A stretch of 64,000 nucleotides of DNA from Caldimonas caldifontis (GTDB lineage Bacteria; Pseudomonadota; Gammaproteobacteria; Burkholderiales; Burkholderiaceae_C): assembly GCF_002930615.1 (NCBI RefSeq), contig NZ_PSNX01000009.1, positions 1-64,000 on the forward strand, written 5' to 3'. Made by a program: the position numbers and the translations under genes. The notes beneath the pieces are model-generated. The model had not been told where the DNA came from and searched no databases. It saw only the letters and a list, made by a program, of their open reading frames with translations. Within the stretch, counting starts at the first letter, position 1. Each line of letters starts with the position of its first letter. Shown here in pieces: positions 1 through 8,785 of the stretch.

Positions 1-180
1 CCCGCACCACCCACAACACCCCAGCGCACCGCGCCTTCACGTCGCAAGCCGCACATCAGCAGCGAAGACAAAGACTGTAGCACGAAAGAAAGGGGAAGCG
101 CTAGAGGGCGACCCCATAAAGTTTCGAGGCCTGCGCTTCGCCTGAGAATGCAAGCATTGAAGCTTTCGTTGTCTGTCCCG
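1..180. other. Non-coding start of window, upstream of aat
   Basis: I see no gene, RNA or clear terminator in this stretch. It presumably carries the aat promoter. An upstream in-frame ATG at 148 could extend aat by 11 residues, but those residues do not resemble the family's N-terminus. Confidence 0.5.
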
Positions 181-981
181 ATGAGCACGCTCGCTATCAC
201 CTGGCTCGATCTCGAAGACGACACTTTTCCTGATGTCGCCCTGGCGCTACCGCCGGATTCGGACGCACCTGGTTTGCTGGCCGCGGGAGGAGACCTGCAT
301 CCAAGGCGACTGAGGCGCGCATATGCCAGCGGCATCTTCCCCTGGTACAGCGCGGGCCAGCCTATCCTCTGGTGGAGTCCGGATCCCCGGATGGTGCTGT
401 ACACCGCCGAGTTCAAGCTCTCGCGGTCCCTGCGCAAGACGTTGCGCCATTTCCGACAGGATCCGGGCTGCGAGGTTCGCATCGACACAGCATTTCCCCG
501 GGTGATCCGTGCTTGTGCGTCCACTCCGCGCGCGGGCCAGTCGGGGACCTGGATCGTGCCGGACATGGTGGACGCCTACGCTGCCTGGCAGCAGCTGGGT
601 GACGTCCACTCTTTCGAAACCTGGGTCGATGATGATCTGGTGGGAGGTCTCTATGGCATCTGCCTGGGCAGGATGTTCTTCGGCGAATCGATGTTTGCCT
701 GGCAAACCGATGCCTCGAAGATCGCGCTGGCGGCGCTGGTGTCTTTCTGCCGGGCCCACGGAATCGACATGATCGACTGTCAGCAGCGCACCGGGCATCT
801 GTCTTCGCTCGGGGCACGGGAGATTCCGCGCTCGGCCTTCCTGGAGCATGTGCGCCGCGCTGTCCAGGCCCCTGGGCCGAGGGTGTGGGCCTTCGAACCC
901 TCCCTCTGGGACGCGCTGGATCCACTGAAGCGCCAGGACGCGGCTTGTGCTAGCGTTTCACCCTGTGGCCCTCCCGCATGA
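181..981 (+). CDS. aat: Leucyl/phenylalanyl-tRNA-protein transferase
   Basis: This cytoplasmic enzyme moves Leu or Phe from aminoacyl-tRNA to the N-terminal Arg/Lys of proteins, making ClpS/ClpAP N-degrons. The 266-residue product has the family motifs GIFPWYS (residues 51-57), WWSPDPR (64-70) and FFGESMF (166-172), and its length is usual. I chose the ATG at 181 over one at 148 because the family begins close to the ITWL segment; no strong ribosome site supports either. The stop overlaps the ATG of bpt (ATGA), so the two N-degron transferases are translationally coupled. This pairing is common in Betaproteobacteria. Confidence 0.95.
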   Translation: MSTLAITWLDLEDDTFPDVALALPPDSDAPGLLAAGGDLHPRRLRRAYASGIFPWYSAGQPILWWSPDPRMVLYTAEFKLSRSLRKTLRHFRQDPGCEVRIDTAFPRVIRACASTPRAGQSGTWIVPDMVDAYAAWQQLGDVHSFETWVDDDLVGGLYGICLGRMFFGESMFAWQTDASKIALAALVSFCRAHGIDMIDCQQRTGHLSSLGAREIPRSAFLEHVRRAVQAPGPRVWAFEPSLWDALDPLKRQDAACASVSPCGPPA

Positions 982-1724
982 CGCATCCCAAGGAACTTCC
1001 GCTCGCGTCGCTGCAGTTCTACGCGACCGCCCCCTACCCCTGCAGCTACCTGCCGGGGCGCTCGGCACGCTCACAGGTGGCGACCCCCAGTCATCTGATC
1101 CATACCGATACCTATTCCGATCTGGTTTCTCGTGGGTTCCGACGCAGCGGCATGTTCACTTACCGTCCATACTGCGACGGCTGCAAGGCCTGCGTGCCCT
1201 TGCGCATCCCGGTGGCGAGCTTCCGGCCCAACCGCAGCCAGCGACGCGCACAGCGCCAGCACGAAAGCCTGCACGCCCGGGTACTGCGGCTGTGCTTCGT
1301 CCCGGAGCACTACCAGCTCTACCTGCGTTACCAGTCGGGCCGCCACAGCGGGGGCGGCATGGATCACGATAGCGTGGACCAGTACACCCAGTTCCTGCTG
1401 CAAAGCCGGGTGAACTCCAGATTGGTCGAGTTCCGTGAGCCTGGCGTGGACGGTCAGCCGGGCGTGCTGAAGATGATCTCCATCCTGGACATCCTCAACG
1501 ACGGCTTGTCCGCCGTTTACACCTTCTATGAGCCCGAGCCCGGCTGCAGCTATGGCACCTACAACGTGCTGTGGCAGATTGAGCAGACGCGCCAGCTCGG
1601 CCTGCCCCACGTCTATCTGGGCTACTGGATCGGCGAGAGCCGCAAGATGGCCTACAAGGCGCAGTTCCAGCCCCACGAACTGCTGGTGGACGGACGCTGG
1701 CAGCCGGCTCTGCCAGGAGGCTGA
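978..1724 (+). CDS. bpt: Aspartate/glutamate leucyltransferase (bacterial ATE family)
   Basis: Bpt transfers Leu from Leu-tRNA to N-terminal Asp or Glu, producing secondary N-degrons for ClpS-ClpAP. The 248-residue protein carries the PCSYLPGR motif near residues 21-28 and the cysteine cluster CDGCKAC (Cys66, Cys69, Cys72), followed by the conserved VPLRIPV segment. The C-terminal half has the YLGYWI and KMAYKA segments of the GNAT-like domain. It overlaps aat by four bases and is followed by a strong hairpin that separates it from the convergent scoAB genes. Many annotations still call this family arginyltransferase (ate); the bacterial form is a leucyltransferase. Confidence 0.93.
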   Translation: MTHPKELPLASLQFYATAPYPCSYLPGRSARSQVATPSHLIHTDTYSDLVSRGFRRSGMFTYRPYCDGCKACVPLRIPVASFRPNRSQRRAQRQHESLHARVLRLCFVPEHYQLYLRYQSGRHSGGGMDHDSVDQYTQFLLQSRVNSRLVEFREPGVDGQPGVLKMISILDILNDGLSAVYTFYEPEPGCSYGTYNVLWQIEQTRQLGLPHVYLGYWIGESRKMAYKAQFQPHELLVDGRWQPALPGG

Positions 1725-1736
1725 TCACATAACACA

Positions 1737-1758
1737 ACAGGGGCCCGAGGGCCCCTGT
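1737..1758. terminator. Bidirectional hairpin between bpt and scoB
   Basis: A perfect 10-bp stem (ACAGGGGCCC with its complement) closes over a two-base loop, between the ends of two convergent genes. There is no long T-run on either side, so termination strength is uncertain, but the position and symmetry fit a shared terminator. Confidence 0.7.
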
Positions 1759-1777
1759 CTTGCGACGTGCAGATCGG

Positions 1778-2422
1778 TCAGGCCGTGGCCAGCGCGAACT
1801 CCACGTGGGCGCCCGTCTTGAGACGAACCTCGTCCTCGGTCACGCCGGGAGCCAGTTCGATGCACACGAAGCCCTTGGGCGTGATGTCGAGCACGCACAG
1901 GTCGGTCACGATGCGATTGACCACGCCCACCCCCGTCAGCGGCAGGGTGCACTGCTGTAAAAGCTTGTGCTCGCCGTTCTTGGCGCAGTGCTCCATGAGC
2001 ACCACCACGCGGCCCACGCCAGCGACGAGATCCATCGCGCCGCCCATGCCCTTGACCATCTTGCCAGGGATCATCCAGTTGGCCAGATCGCCCTTCTCGC
2101 TGACCTGCATGGCACCCAGGATGGCCAGGTTGATCTTGCCGCCGCGGATCATTGCGAAGGAGTCGGCCGACGAGAAGAAGGATGAGCCCGGCAGCGTGGT
2201 CACGGTCTGCTTGCCGGCGTTGATGAGATCGGCATCGACCTCGGACTCGGTGGGGAAGGGGCCGATGCCCAGCAGGCCGTTCTCGCTCTGCAGCCAGACT
2301 TCCATGCCGGCGGGCACGTGGTTGGCCACCAGTGTGGGCAATCCGATGCCCAGGTTGACGTAATAGCCGTCGCGCAGCTCGCGGGCGGCACGGGCCGCCA
2401 TGTCATCACGGTTCCAAGCCAT
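1778..2422 (-). CDS. scoB: Succinyl-CoA:3-ketoacid CoA-transferase subunit B
   Basis: This is the beta subunit of the CoA-transferase that moves CoA from succinyl-CoA to acetoacetate, feeding ketone bodies and poly-hydroxybutyrate breakdown products into central metabolism. The 214-residue protein has the GIGLPT segment (25-30) and the QSENGLLG motif; Glu47 in it is the catalytic glutamate that forms the glutamyl-CoA thioester. I start it at the ATG at 2422, which lies 7 bases after a GGAG site; the ATG at 2428 is too close to that site. It follows scoA by 12 bases. Confidence 0.93.
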   Translation of the reverse strand: MAWNRDDMAARAARELRDGYYVNLGIGLPTLVANHVPAGMEVWLQSENGLLGIGPFPTESEVDADLINAGKQTVTTLPGSSFFSSADSFAMIRGGKINLAILGAMQVSEKGDLANWMIPGKMVKGMGGAMDLVAGVGRVVVLMEHCAKNGEHKLLQQCTLPLTGVGVVNRIVTDLCVLDITPKGFVCIELAPGVTEDEVRLKTGAHVEFALATA

Positions 2423-2434
2423 TTGCATTCTCCT

Positions 2435-3136
2435 TCAGGCGGCGGCGCGCACGGTGCGCTGCTCGATGCGTTTTTCGGGGGTGGCGTTGAGCACGATGCG
2501 GTGCACGAAGATGCCCGGCAGGTGGATCTGGTCAGGGTCGAGCTGGCCCGTCTCCACGATCTTCTCGACCTCGACCACCGTGATCTTGCCGGCCATGGCG
2601 ACGTTGGGGTTGAAGTTGCGCGCGGTCTTGCGGAAGACGAGGTTGCCCGACTTGTCGGCAATCCAGGCCTTGACGAGCGAAACGTCGGGCACCAGCGAGC
2701 GCTCCATCACGTATTTCACGCCGTCAAACTCGCGTACCTCCTTGCCTTCGGCCACGATGGTGCCGACGCCCGTGCGGGTGAAGAAGGCCGGGATGCCGGC
2801 GCCACCGGCGCGCAGTTTCTCGGCCAGCGTGCCCTGAGGCGTGAACTCCAGCTCGAGCTCGCCGCTGAGGTACTGGCGCTCGAATTCCTTGTTCTCACCC
2901 ACATAGCTCGAGATCATCTTCTTGATCTGGCGTGTGGCGAGCAGCTTGCCCAACCCGAAGCCATCCACACCGGCGTTGTTCGAGATCACCGTGAGGTTCT
3001 TCGCGCCGCTGGCCTGCAGGGCGTCGATCAGCGCCTCGGGGATGCCGCACAGGCCGAAGCCGCCGACGGCCAGCATCTGGCCGTCCTTGACGATCCCTTT
3101 CAGCGCCTCGGCAGCGCTGGGGTAAAGCTTGTTCAT
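2435..3136 (-). CDS. scoA: Succinyl-CoA:3-ketoacid CoA-transferase subunit A
   Basis: This is the alpha subunit partner of ScoB. The 233-residue protein shows the CoA-transferase family I signature near GGFGLCGIP (25-33) and the later ISNNAG segment. The start at 3136 is set by a GAAGGAG site just upstream; upstream in-frame codons would extend the protein through the promoter region. scoAB runs away from a PAS-LuxR regulator gene, and an 8-bp-arm palindrome sits 43 bases upstream of this start codon, so the operon is probably controlled by that neighbour. Confidence 0.93.
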   Translation of the reverse strand: MNKLYPSAAEALKGIVKDGQMLAVGGFGLCGIPEALIDALQASGAKNLTVISNNAGVDGFGLGKLLATRQIKKMISSYVGENKEFERQYLSGELELEFTPQGTLAEKLRAGGAGIPAFFTRTGVGTIVAEGKEVREFDGVKYVMERSLVPDVSLVKAWIADKSGNLVFRKTARNFNPNVAMAGKITVVEVEKIVETGQLDPDQIHLPGIFVHRIVLNATPEKRIEQRTVRAAA

Positions 3137-3179
3137 GCGAGTCTCCTTCGCAACGGGGTTGGGACAAACCCACAGCGTA

Positions 3180-3199
3180 CTACGTATCAGCATACGTAG
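3180..3199. promoter_or_regulatory. Palindromic operator candidate between scoA and a LuxR-type gene
   Basis: Perfect 8-base arms CTACGTAT and ATACGTAG flank a CAGC spacer. The site lies between divergent genes, 43 bases from the scoA start and 32 bases from the start of the PAS-LuxR gene. A dyad with TACGTA half-sites in this position is what a dimeric LuxR/NarL-type helix-turn-helix protein would bind. The binding protein is inferred, not shown. Confidence 0.6.
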
Positions 3200-3231
3200 A
3201 ATCGCCTAAGCAGTCTCCTGAACGCTTCCTC

Positions 3232-3810
3232 ATGCCTGTCGACCTGCCCGCACTCGGTGCCCTGGACTACCGCGCCGCCTTCGAGATGGCACCGGTGGGC
3301 CTGGTGCTCTCGCGCAACCGGGTCATCGTGGACTGCAACCATGCGCTGGCCGAGATGTTCTGTACGTCCCGCGAGGTGCTGGTGGGGCAATCCTTCCTGG
3401 TGCTCTACCCCAGCCCGGACGAGTTCGAGCGCACCGGCGAGCGCATCGCGCCCATCCTGGGTCACAGCGGCCGCTATGCTGACGAGCGGATCATGAAGCG
3501 TTCACCCGGCGATCCGCGCGGGGAACTGTTCTGGTGTCACGTGACCGGCCGGGCACTGCACCGGGACACCCCACACGCCGCGGGCATCTGGACCTTCGAA
3601 GACCTGTCGTCGAAGCGTCCGGTGACGCTGGATCTCACCGGCCGCGAGCGCGAAGTGGCGGCCCTGCTGATCGAGGGCCAGACCAGCAAGCAGATCGGCA
3701 AGGCGCTGGGCGTGAGCCACCGTACGGTGGACATCTACCGGGCCCGGTTGCTGCGAAAGTACCGGGCCTCGACCACGCCCGAACTCGTGCAGCGCCTCAT
3801 GGGCGGATGA
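3232..3810 (+). CDS. PAS-LuxR family transcriptional regulator
   Basis: The 192-residue protein has an N-terminal PAS-type sensor domain (about 12-125) and a C-terminal LuxR/GerE helix-turn-helix (about 136-185) starting at LTGREREV and including the TSKQIGKALGVSHRTVDIYRA recognition region (given in part). There is no receiver domain, so it senses a small molecule or redox state directly or binds a cofactor; the ligand is unknown. It is divergent from scoAB, with a palindrome between them, which suggests control of short-chain ketoacid use and perhaps of itself. It resembles the short PAS-LuxR regulators often found beside acyl-CoA metabolism genes in Burkholderiales. Confidence 0.85.
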   Translation: MPVDLPALGALDYRAAFEMAPVGLVLSRNRVIVDCNHALAEMFCTSREVLVGQSFLVLYPSPDEFERTGERIAPILGHSGRYADERIMKRSPGDPRGELFWCHVTGRALHRDTPHAAGIWTFEDLSSKRPVTLDLTGREREVAALLIEGQTSKQIGKALGVSHRTVDIYRARLLRKYRASTTPELVQRLMGG

Positions 3811-3885
3811 AGGCTTCGGCGAACGCTGTCACGAAGCCGCAACCTGCGTGTCATTCAATCGCGCTACCGTCCTACCGGAGCGCGC

Positions 3886-4935
3886 ATGAAGATCCTAATC
3901 GTCACGGATGCCTGGGAGCCCCAGGTCAACGGAGTGGTGCGCACGCTGAAGATGACGCGTCGGGAACTTCAGGCCATGGACCATGAGGTGGAGGTGCTGT
4001 CACCGCAGGCCTTTCCCACCCTGCCTTGCCCGACCTATCCGGAGATCCGCCTGGCCTGGGCTTCGCGCCGCACCCTGGCGCGGCACATCGATGCCCTCGC
4101 GCCAGACTGCATCCACATCGCCACCGAAGGCCCGTTGGGCTGGCAGGCGCGCGCGATCTGCCGGCAGCGCCGCTGGCCCTTCACCACGGCGTACCACAGC
4201 CGCTTCCCCGAGTACGTGCATGCGCGCATCCGTCTGCCGGTGGACTGGAGCTATGCCATGCTGCGTCGCTTCCACAACGCGGGCGCGGCCACGCTCGCGC
4301 CGACGCCGGCCATCGTGGCAGACCTGCAGTCACGGGGGTTCGCGCGTGCCCGACTCTGGTCGCGTGGGGTGGATCTGACGATGTTCACACCCGAGGGCAA
4401 GCGACTGCCGAGGGGCGAGGCCCCCATCTTCCTGCATGTGGGGCGCCTGGCGGTGGAGAAGAACATCGAGGCCTTCCTGCGGCTGGATCTGCCCGGAGAG
4501 AAATGGGTCGCCGGAGACGGTCCCGAGCGCGCCCGACTGGAGAAACAGTATCCCGGTATACGCTGGTTCGGGGTGCTGGATGGCCCCACACTGGCCAAGT
4601 TGTACCGCAGCGCCGATGTACTGGCCTTCCCCAGCCTCACTGACACCTTCGGACTCGTGATGGTCGAGGCGATGGCCTGCGGCACCCCCGTGGCGGCCTT
4701 CCCGGTGCCCGGACCCATCGATGTGGTGGGGTCTTCAGCGGGCGGCGTCCTCGACACAGACCTGCGAAGTGCCTGTCTGAAGGCCCTGTCGCTCGACCGC
4801 GCGGGGGTCCGGGCGCATGCACTTCAGTACTCCTGGCGCGCAGCCACCGAGCAGTTCGAGCAGGCCCTGCGGCCGCTCACGGCAACACCGGACGTGCACG
4901 CCCCAGTTCGATCGGCCGGTCAGGCGCAGGCCTGA
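3886..4935 (+). CDS. Glycosyltransferase family 4 (GT-B fold)
   Basis: The 349-residue protein is a retaining GT-B glycosyltransferase that would move a sugar from a nucleotide-sugar to a lipid or glycan at the inner face of the membrane. The N-terminal domain opens with VTDAWEPQVNGVVRTL (6-21) and has the YHSRFPEY segment (103-110). The C-terminal nucleotide-sugar domain has VGRLAVEKN (185-193) and the E-x7-E type motif in TDTFGLVMVEAMACG (252-266). It is close to the alpha-mannosyltransferase-like group, but donor and acceptor cannot be told from sequence. It stands alone and overlaps the convergent thioesterase gene by 16 bases. Confidence 0.85.
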   Translation: MKILIVTDAWEPQVNGVVRTLKMTRRELQAMDHEVEVLSPQAFPTLPCPTYPEIRLAWASRRTLARHIDALAPDCIHIATEGPLGWQARAICRQRRWPFTTAYHSRFPEYVHARIRLPVDWSYAMLRRFHNAGAATLAPTPAIVADLQSRGFARARLWSRGVDLTMFTPEGKRLPRGEAPIFLHVGRLAVEKNIEAFLRLDLPGEKWVAGDGPERARLEKQYPGIRWFGVLDGPTLAKLYRSADVLAFPSLTDTFGLVMVEAMACGTPVAAFPVPGPIDVVGSSAGGVLDTDLRSACLKALSLDRAGVRAHALQYSWRAATEQFEQALRPLTATPDVHAPVRSAGQAQA

Positions 4936-5339
4936 CGCAACCAGTCGGGCAAGGGGACCGACTTCTGGCGCGGGAAGTCCACCCACACCAGGGTGGCACC
5001 GCCTGCGGCAACGACCTCCCCGGGCTGGTCGGTGCGCTCGAGGGTGATGAAGGTGTCGACGCTGCTGCGCCCCGGGTTGGCCACGTAGTGGCGGGCAAGC
5101 AGGGTGCCCGGATACTCGACCTGGCGATAGAAGTTGCAGAACGCGTTCACGATCACCGGTCCGGTGCCCTGGGGGTCGGGGGCGCCGCCCAGGCCGTGCA
5201 GCCAGTCGATGCGTACGGTCTCCAGGTAGCGGAAGTAGGTGGCGTTGTTGACATGGCCCATGGCGTCCATGTCGCCCCAGCGGATGGGGATGTGCATCTC
5301 GTGCACGAGCTTCTTGTCGTCGGGGATCTCGATGCGCAT
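4920..5339 (-). CDS. Acyl-CoA thioesterase, 4HBT hotdog family
   Basis: The 139-residue protein is a single hotdog domain of the 4-hydroxybenzoyl-CoA thioesterase / YbgC type. The family motif RWGDMDAMGHVNN (20-32), with its conserved Asp, is followed by YFRYLE. It would hydrolyse an acyl-CoA thioester in the cytoplasm; the chain length or aromatic nature of the substrate is not evident. It is the last gene of a run SDR - YceH - thioesterase with gaps of a few bases, so the three are probably co-transcribed. Its 3' end overlaps that of the glycosyltransferase gene. Confidence 0.85.
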   Translation of the reverse strand: MRIEIPDDKKLVHEMHIPIRWGDMDAMGHVNNATYFRYLETVRIDWLHGLGGAPDPQGTGPVIVNAFCNFYRQVEYPGTLLARHYVANPGRSSVDTFITLERTDQPGEVVAAGGATLVWVDFPRQKSVPLPDWLRQACA

Positions 5340-5347
5340 GGCGGTCG

Positions 5348-5989
5348 TCAGGCGGCAGGCTTGTCCATGCCGAGTTCACGGTAGAGATGGTCGACCAGGC
5401 GGCGCAGCTCGGCCACCTCGGCTTGCAGGGAAGCGGTTACGGGTGCTGGCGGGGTATCGGGCTCGAAGGTGTCCTGCAGTGCGGGTGCCGCCCCCACCAG
5501 GTGGGCCCAGCGCGCCTCTCGCATGCCGGGCGCGCGGGGCAGTCGCACCACCAGGGCCGGATCCCGGCTGGCCAGTTCGTCCAGGAAGGCCTCCACCGAG
5601 GACGTGTCGGCAAAGCGGTGCATGCGCTCGCTGTGGATGCGCAGCTCCGCCGCCGTCTGGGGCCCGCGCAGCATCAGCAGCGCCAGCAGCACGACGCTCT
5701 GACTGGGCAGGGCCAGCACGCGCTGGGTGTTGTGCTCGTAGCGGCTCACCCGGCTGCCGCTGGACTGCAGCACGAGGCTCAGGCCGCGAAGCTCGTCCAC
5801 CGCTTCCTGCACCTGGGACTCGGTCAGATCCATCACCGGTTGCCGCGCGGTCTTCTGGTTACAGCCGGCCACGAGCGCATTGAGCGAGAGCGGGTAGGTA
5901 TCGGGCACCGTGAGCTGCTTCTCGATCAGCACCCCCAGCACCCGGCATTCGACGGGGGTGAGCTCACGCAGGCGGGGGGCGGCACTCAC
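5348..5989 (-). CDS. YceH family protein (DUF480)
   Basis: The 213-residue protein belongs to the YceH/DUF480 family of cytoplasmic proteins made of two winged-helix domains, whose role is not established. The segment VECRVLGVLIEKQ near the N-terminus and the NQKTARQPVMDL segment are typical. A GTG at 5989 is the likely start: it overlaps the TGA of the upstream dehydrogenase gene (GTGA), and reading further upstream gives residues unlike any family member. The C-terminal 40 residues form a likely amphipathic helix. Coupling to a dehydrogenase and a thioesterase suggests shared expression but not a shared function. Confidence 0.88.
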   Translation of the reverse strand: MSAAPRLRELTPVECRVLGVLIEKQLTVPDTYPLSLNALVAGCNQKTARQPVMDLTESQVQEAVDELRGLSLVLQSSGSRVSRYEHNTQRVLALPSQSVVLLALLMLRGPQTAAELRIHSERMHRFADTSSVEAFLDELASRDPALVVRLPRAPGMREARWAHLVGAAPALQDTFEPDTPPAPVTASLQAEVAELRRLVDHLYRELGMDKPAA

Positions 5990-6768
5990 AGGGCGAACCC
6001 ATCGTCGGCGGCGATCACGGCCCCGTTGATGAAGTGACTCTCGTTGGAGCACAGCATCACGAGCAGCGCGTCGAGATCGCGGGGCTGGCCCAGTCGCTTG
6101 CGCGGCAGCATGGCGATCAGCTTCTGACCCTGTTCGGTCTGCCAGTGGTGGTGGTTGATCTCGGTGTCGATGTAGCCCGGGCAGATGGCATTGACGTTGA
6201 TGCCGAACTTGCCCCACTCCAGGGCCATCGCACGGGTCATGTGGACGACCGCCGCCTTGCTCATGCAATACACACCGATCTGCCCCAGCACGCGCAGGCC
6301 GGCCATCGAAGCGATGTTGATGATGCGCCCGCCGGTGTAGGTGCCGGGAGCCGCACCGCGAGCGCGCGCCAGCATGCGCTTGCCGACCTCCTGGGCCACG
6401 AAGAAGGCGCCCCGCGTGTTGGTGTCGAAGACGTAGTCGTAATCTTCCGGGGTGACATCCACCAGCTTCTGCGTGGTGCTCACACCGGAGTTGTTGACAA
6501 GGATGTCGATGGCCCCGACCTCGGTTTCAGCATGCGCAACGGCGGAGCGGATGCTGTGGGTGTCCGTGACATCGAGACCGACCACGTGGGCATCGCCCCC
6601 CAGGGCCTCGATCTCCGCGCGCAGGGTCTTGAGTCGCTCGACGCGACGCCCGGCCAGCACCACCGCAGCACCAGCCTTGGCCAGGGTGCGAGCGAACTGT
6701 TCGCCCAGGCCGCTGGAGGCTCCGGTGATCAAGGCCACGCGGCCGGAAAGATCGATGCTGTAGCTCAT
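5986..6768 (-). CDS. Short-chain dehydrogenase/reductase
   Basis: This is a classical SDR of 260 residues using NAD(P)H. Visible motifs are TGASSGLG (15-22, nucleotide binding), NNSG (92-95), the catalytic Ser in NIAS (151-154), and Y167-x3-K171. The Asp in VGLDVTD (near 66) binds the adenine part of the cofactor. The start at 6768 follows a GAAAGG ribosome site; an upstream ATG at 6801 lacks one. The substrate is not clear; with a thioesterase in the same operon and ETF-ubiquinone oxidoreductase divergent, an acyl-CoA or hydroxyacid substrate is plausible but inferred. Confidence 0.9.
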   Translation of the reverse strand: MSYSIDLSGRVALITGASSGLGEQFARTLAKAGAAVVLAGRRVERLKTLRAEIEALGGDAHVVGLDVTDTHSIRSAVAHAETEVGAIDILVNNSGVSTTQKLVDVTPEDYDYVFDTNTRGAFFVAQEVGKRMLARARGAAPGTYTGGRIINIASMAGLRVLGQIGVYCMSKAAVVHMTRAMALEWGKFGINVNAICPGYIDTEINHHHWQTEQGQKLIAMLPRKRLGQPRDLDALLVMLCSNESHFINGAVIAADDGFAL

Positions 6769-6916
6769 GGGTACCTTTCGATTCCGCCAAAGGGAAGGCA
6801 TTCATGCCTGACGCAGCCCCAAGCATACCGGGCCCGCATGGCGATGCGCTCCTTGTCGCGCGCTCGACAGCAATGCCAGTCGGGTCGGGATAGAGTCGGA
6901 TCCCGACAGCAAAATA

Positions 6917-6954
6917 GAACGATCGTTCGATTTTTGATCGCAAACCGATAGAAT
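6917..6954 (+). promoter_or_regulatory. Operator candidate and possible -10 element upstream of etfQO
   Basis: GAACGATCGTTC (6917-6928) is a perfect 12-base palindrome 98 bases before the etfQO start codon. A TAGAAT sequence at 6949-6954 could be a -10 box; at 17-base spacing the -35 region would then fall on the palindrome, which fits repression. The dyad is the size bound by TetR-family repressors of fatty-acid genes, but no such gene is in the window. Confidence 0.45.
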
Positions 6955-7026
6955 TGCGGTCATCCGGTGCGGGCCGCTCTCATGCCCGCCCCCAAGCCCT
7001 CCCATCCATTCGACAAGGAAGACACG

Positions 7027-8712
7027 ATGACGGCACAAGAGATCCTGGCGCAGTACGGCCCACGCGAATCCATGGAGTACGACGTCGTGGTCGTCGGCGG
7101 CGGCCCGGCCGGGCTGGCCACCGCGATCCGGCTGAAGCAACTCGCGGCCGAGAAGAACCAGGAGATCTCGGTGGTGGTGCTGGAGAAGGGCTCCGAGCCG
7201 GGCGCCCACATCCTCTCCGGCGCCGTGATGGACCCACGCGCCATGAACGAGCTCTTCCCCAACTGGAAGGAACTGGGCGCGCCGCTGAACCAGCCCGTCA
7301 CCGGCGATGACGTGCTGACCCTGACCGAAACCGGCAGCAGTCGCGTTCCCGACTTCCTGGTGCCACGCAACTTCCACAACGAAGGTTGCTACGTCATCTC
7401 CTTGGGCAACGTGGTGAAGTGGATGGCCGAGCAGGCCGAAGGACTGGGGGTCGAGATCTTCCCGGGATTCACCGCCGCCGAGGTGCTGTACGACGACCAG
7501 GGCCGCGTGCGTGGCGTCGCCACCGGCAACATGGGCGTGGGCAAGAATGGCGAGCCCACCGAGCACTTCCAGCTCGGCATGGAGCTGCTGGGCAAGTACA
7601 CCATCTTCGCCGAGGGCGCGCGCGGTCACCTCGGCAAGCAGCTGATCGCGAAATACAAGCTGGCCGAGGGCAAGGACCCGCAGACGTATGCCATCGGCAT
7701 CAAGGAATTGTGGGAAGTCGATCCGGCCAAGGCCAAGCCCGGCCTGGTGGTGCACACGGCCGGCTGGCCCATGGACGACCACACCTTCGGCGGTGGTTTC
7801 CTCTACCACCTCGAAGGCAACAAGGTCACCCTGGGCTTCGTGATCGGCCTGGACTACCAGAACCCGTGGATGAGTCCTTTCGAGGAAATGCAGCGGTGGA
7901 AGACCCACCCGGCCATCCGCGCCCACCTCGAGGGCGGCAAGCGACTGAGCTATGGCGCCCGCGCCATCAACAATGGCACACCCCAAGCCCTGCCCAAGAC
8001 CGTCTTCCCGGGAGGTGCCCTGGTGGGCTGCGATGCCGGTTACCTGAATGCCGCGCGCATCAAGGGCAGCCATGCGGCCATCAAGAGCGGCATGCTGTGT
8101 GCTCAGGCGCTGTTCGAGGCCGTGGCCGCCGGTCGTTCTGCCGACGAACTGAGCGCCTACCCTGAGGCGTTCGAGAAAAGCTGGCTCTACGAGGAACTGC
8201 AGCAGACCCGCAACTTTAAGCATTGGTTCAAGAAGGGCCCGCTGGTGGGCAAGCTGATGACGGGCATCGAGCAGTGGTTCTTGCCCAAGATCGGCATCCA
8301 GAGCCCGCCGTGGACGCTGCATCGCGATCAGCCCGACCACGTGTACCTCAAGCCGGCCGATCAGTGCGAAAAGATCGTCTATCCGAAACCGGATGGGGTG
8401 TTGACCTTCGACCGTCTGTCCTCGGTGTTCGTGAGCAACACCAACCACGAGGAGAACCAGCCCGCTCACCTGACGCTGAAGGATGCCAGCGTACCCGTCG
8501 CGACCAACCTGGCGAAGTACGCCGGACCCGAGGCGCGCTACTGTCCTGCCGGGGTGTACGAGTTCGTCAAGAATGACGACGGCAGTGACCGGCTGCAGAT
8601 CAACGCCCAGAACTGCGTGCATTGCAAGACCTGCGACATCAAGGACCCCACCCAGAACATCGTGTGGGTGACTCCTGAGGGAGGCGGCGGCCCGAACTAT
8701 GCGGGCATGTGA
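7027..8712 (+). CDS. Electron transfer flavoprotein-ubiquinone oxidoreductase
   Basis: This membrane-associated flavoprotein passes electrons from reduced ETF (from acyl-CoA dehydrogenases and others) to ubiquinone. The 561-residue protein has an N-terminal FAD motif GGGPAGLA (24-31) and a C-terminal 4Fe-4S site with Cys506, Cys530, Cys533 and Cys536. The start at 7027 has an AAGGA site at suitable spacing; an ATG at 6967 would add 20 residues not seen in the family. It is a single-gene unit: a palindrome lies upstream and a strong terminator follows. The ETF subunit genes are not in this window. Confidence 0.95.
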   Translation: MTAQEILAQYGPRESMEYDVVVVGGGPAGLATAIRLKQLAAEKNQEISVVVLEKGSEPGAHILSGAVMDPRAMNELFPNWKELGAPLNQPVTGDDVLTLTETGSSRVPDFLVPRNFHNEGCYVISLGNVVKWMAEQAEGLGVEIFPGFTAAEVLYDDQGRVRGVATGNMGVGKNGEPTEHFQLGMELLGKYTIFAEGARGHLGKQLIAKYKLAEGKDPQTYAIGIKELWEVDPAKAKPGLVVHTAGWPMDDHTFGGGFLYHLEGNKVTLGFVIGLDYQNPWMSPFEEMQRWKTHPAIRAHLEGGKRLSYGARAINNGTPQALPKTVFPGGALVGCDAGYLNAARIKGSHAAIKSGMLCAQALFEAVAAGRSADELSAYPEAFEKSWLYEELQQTRNFKHWFKKGPLVGKLMTGIEQWFLPKIGIQSPPWTLHRDQPDHVYLKPADQCEKIVYPKPDGVLTFDRLSSVFVSNTNHEENQPAHLTLKDASVPVATNLAKYAGPEARYCPAGVYEFVKNDDGSDRLQINAQNCVHCKTCDIKDPTQNIVWVTPEGGGGPNYAGM

Positions 8713-8732
8713 ACTGACAGGGGTTCCGACGT

Positions 8733-8760
8733 GAAAAAGGCAGCCGAGGCTGCCTTTTTC
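8733..8760 (+). terminator. Intrinsic terminator after etfQO
   Basis: A 12-bp perfect stem (GAAAAAGGCAGC with its complement) around a CGAG tetraloop ends in a T-run. It is nearly symmetrical, but only the plus strand has a gene ending here, 20 bases before it. Confidence 0.9.
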
Positions 8761-8785
8761 GTGGCCGGTGAATTACACTGGCGTC

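Noticed and set aside
6802-8622. A 606-residue open frame on the minus strand opposite etfQO
   Set aside because: Shadow of a gene with clear FAD and Fe-S motifs.
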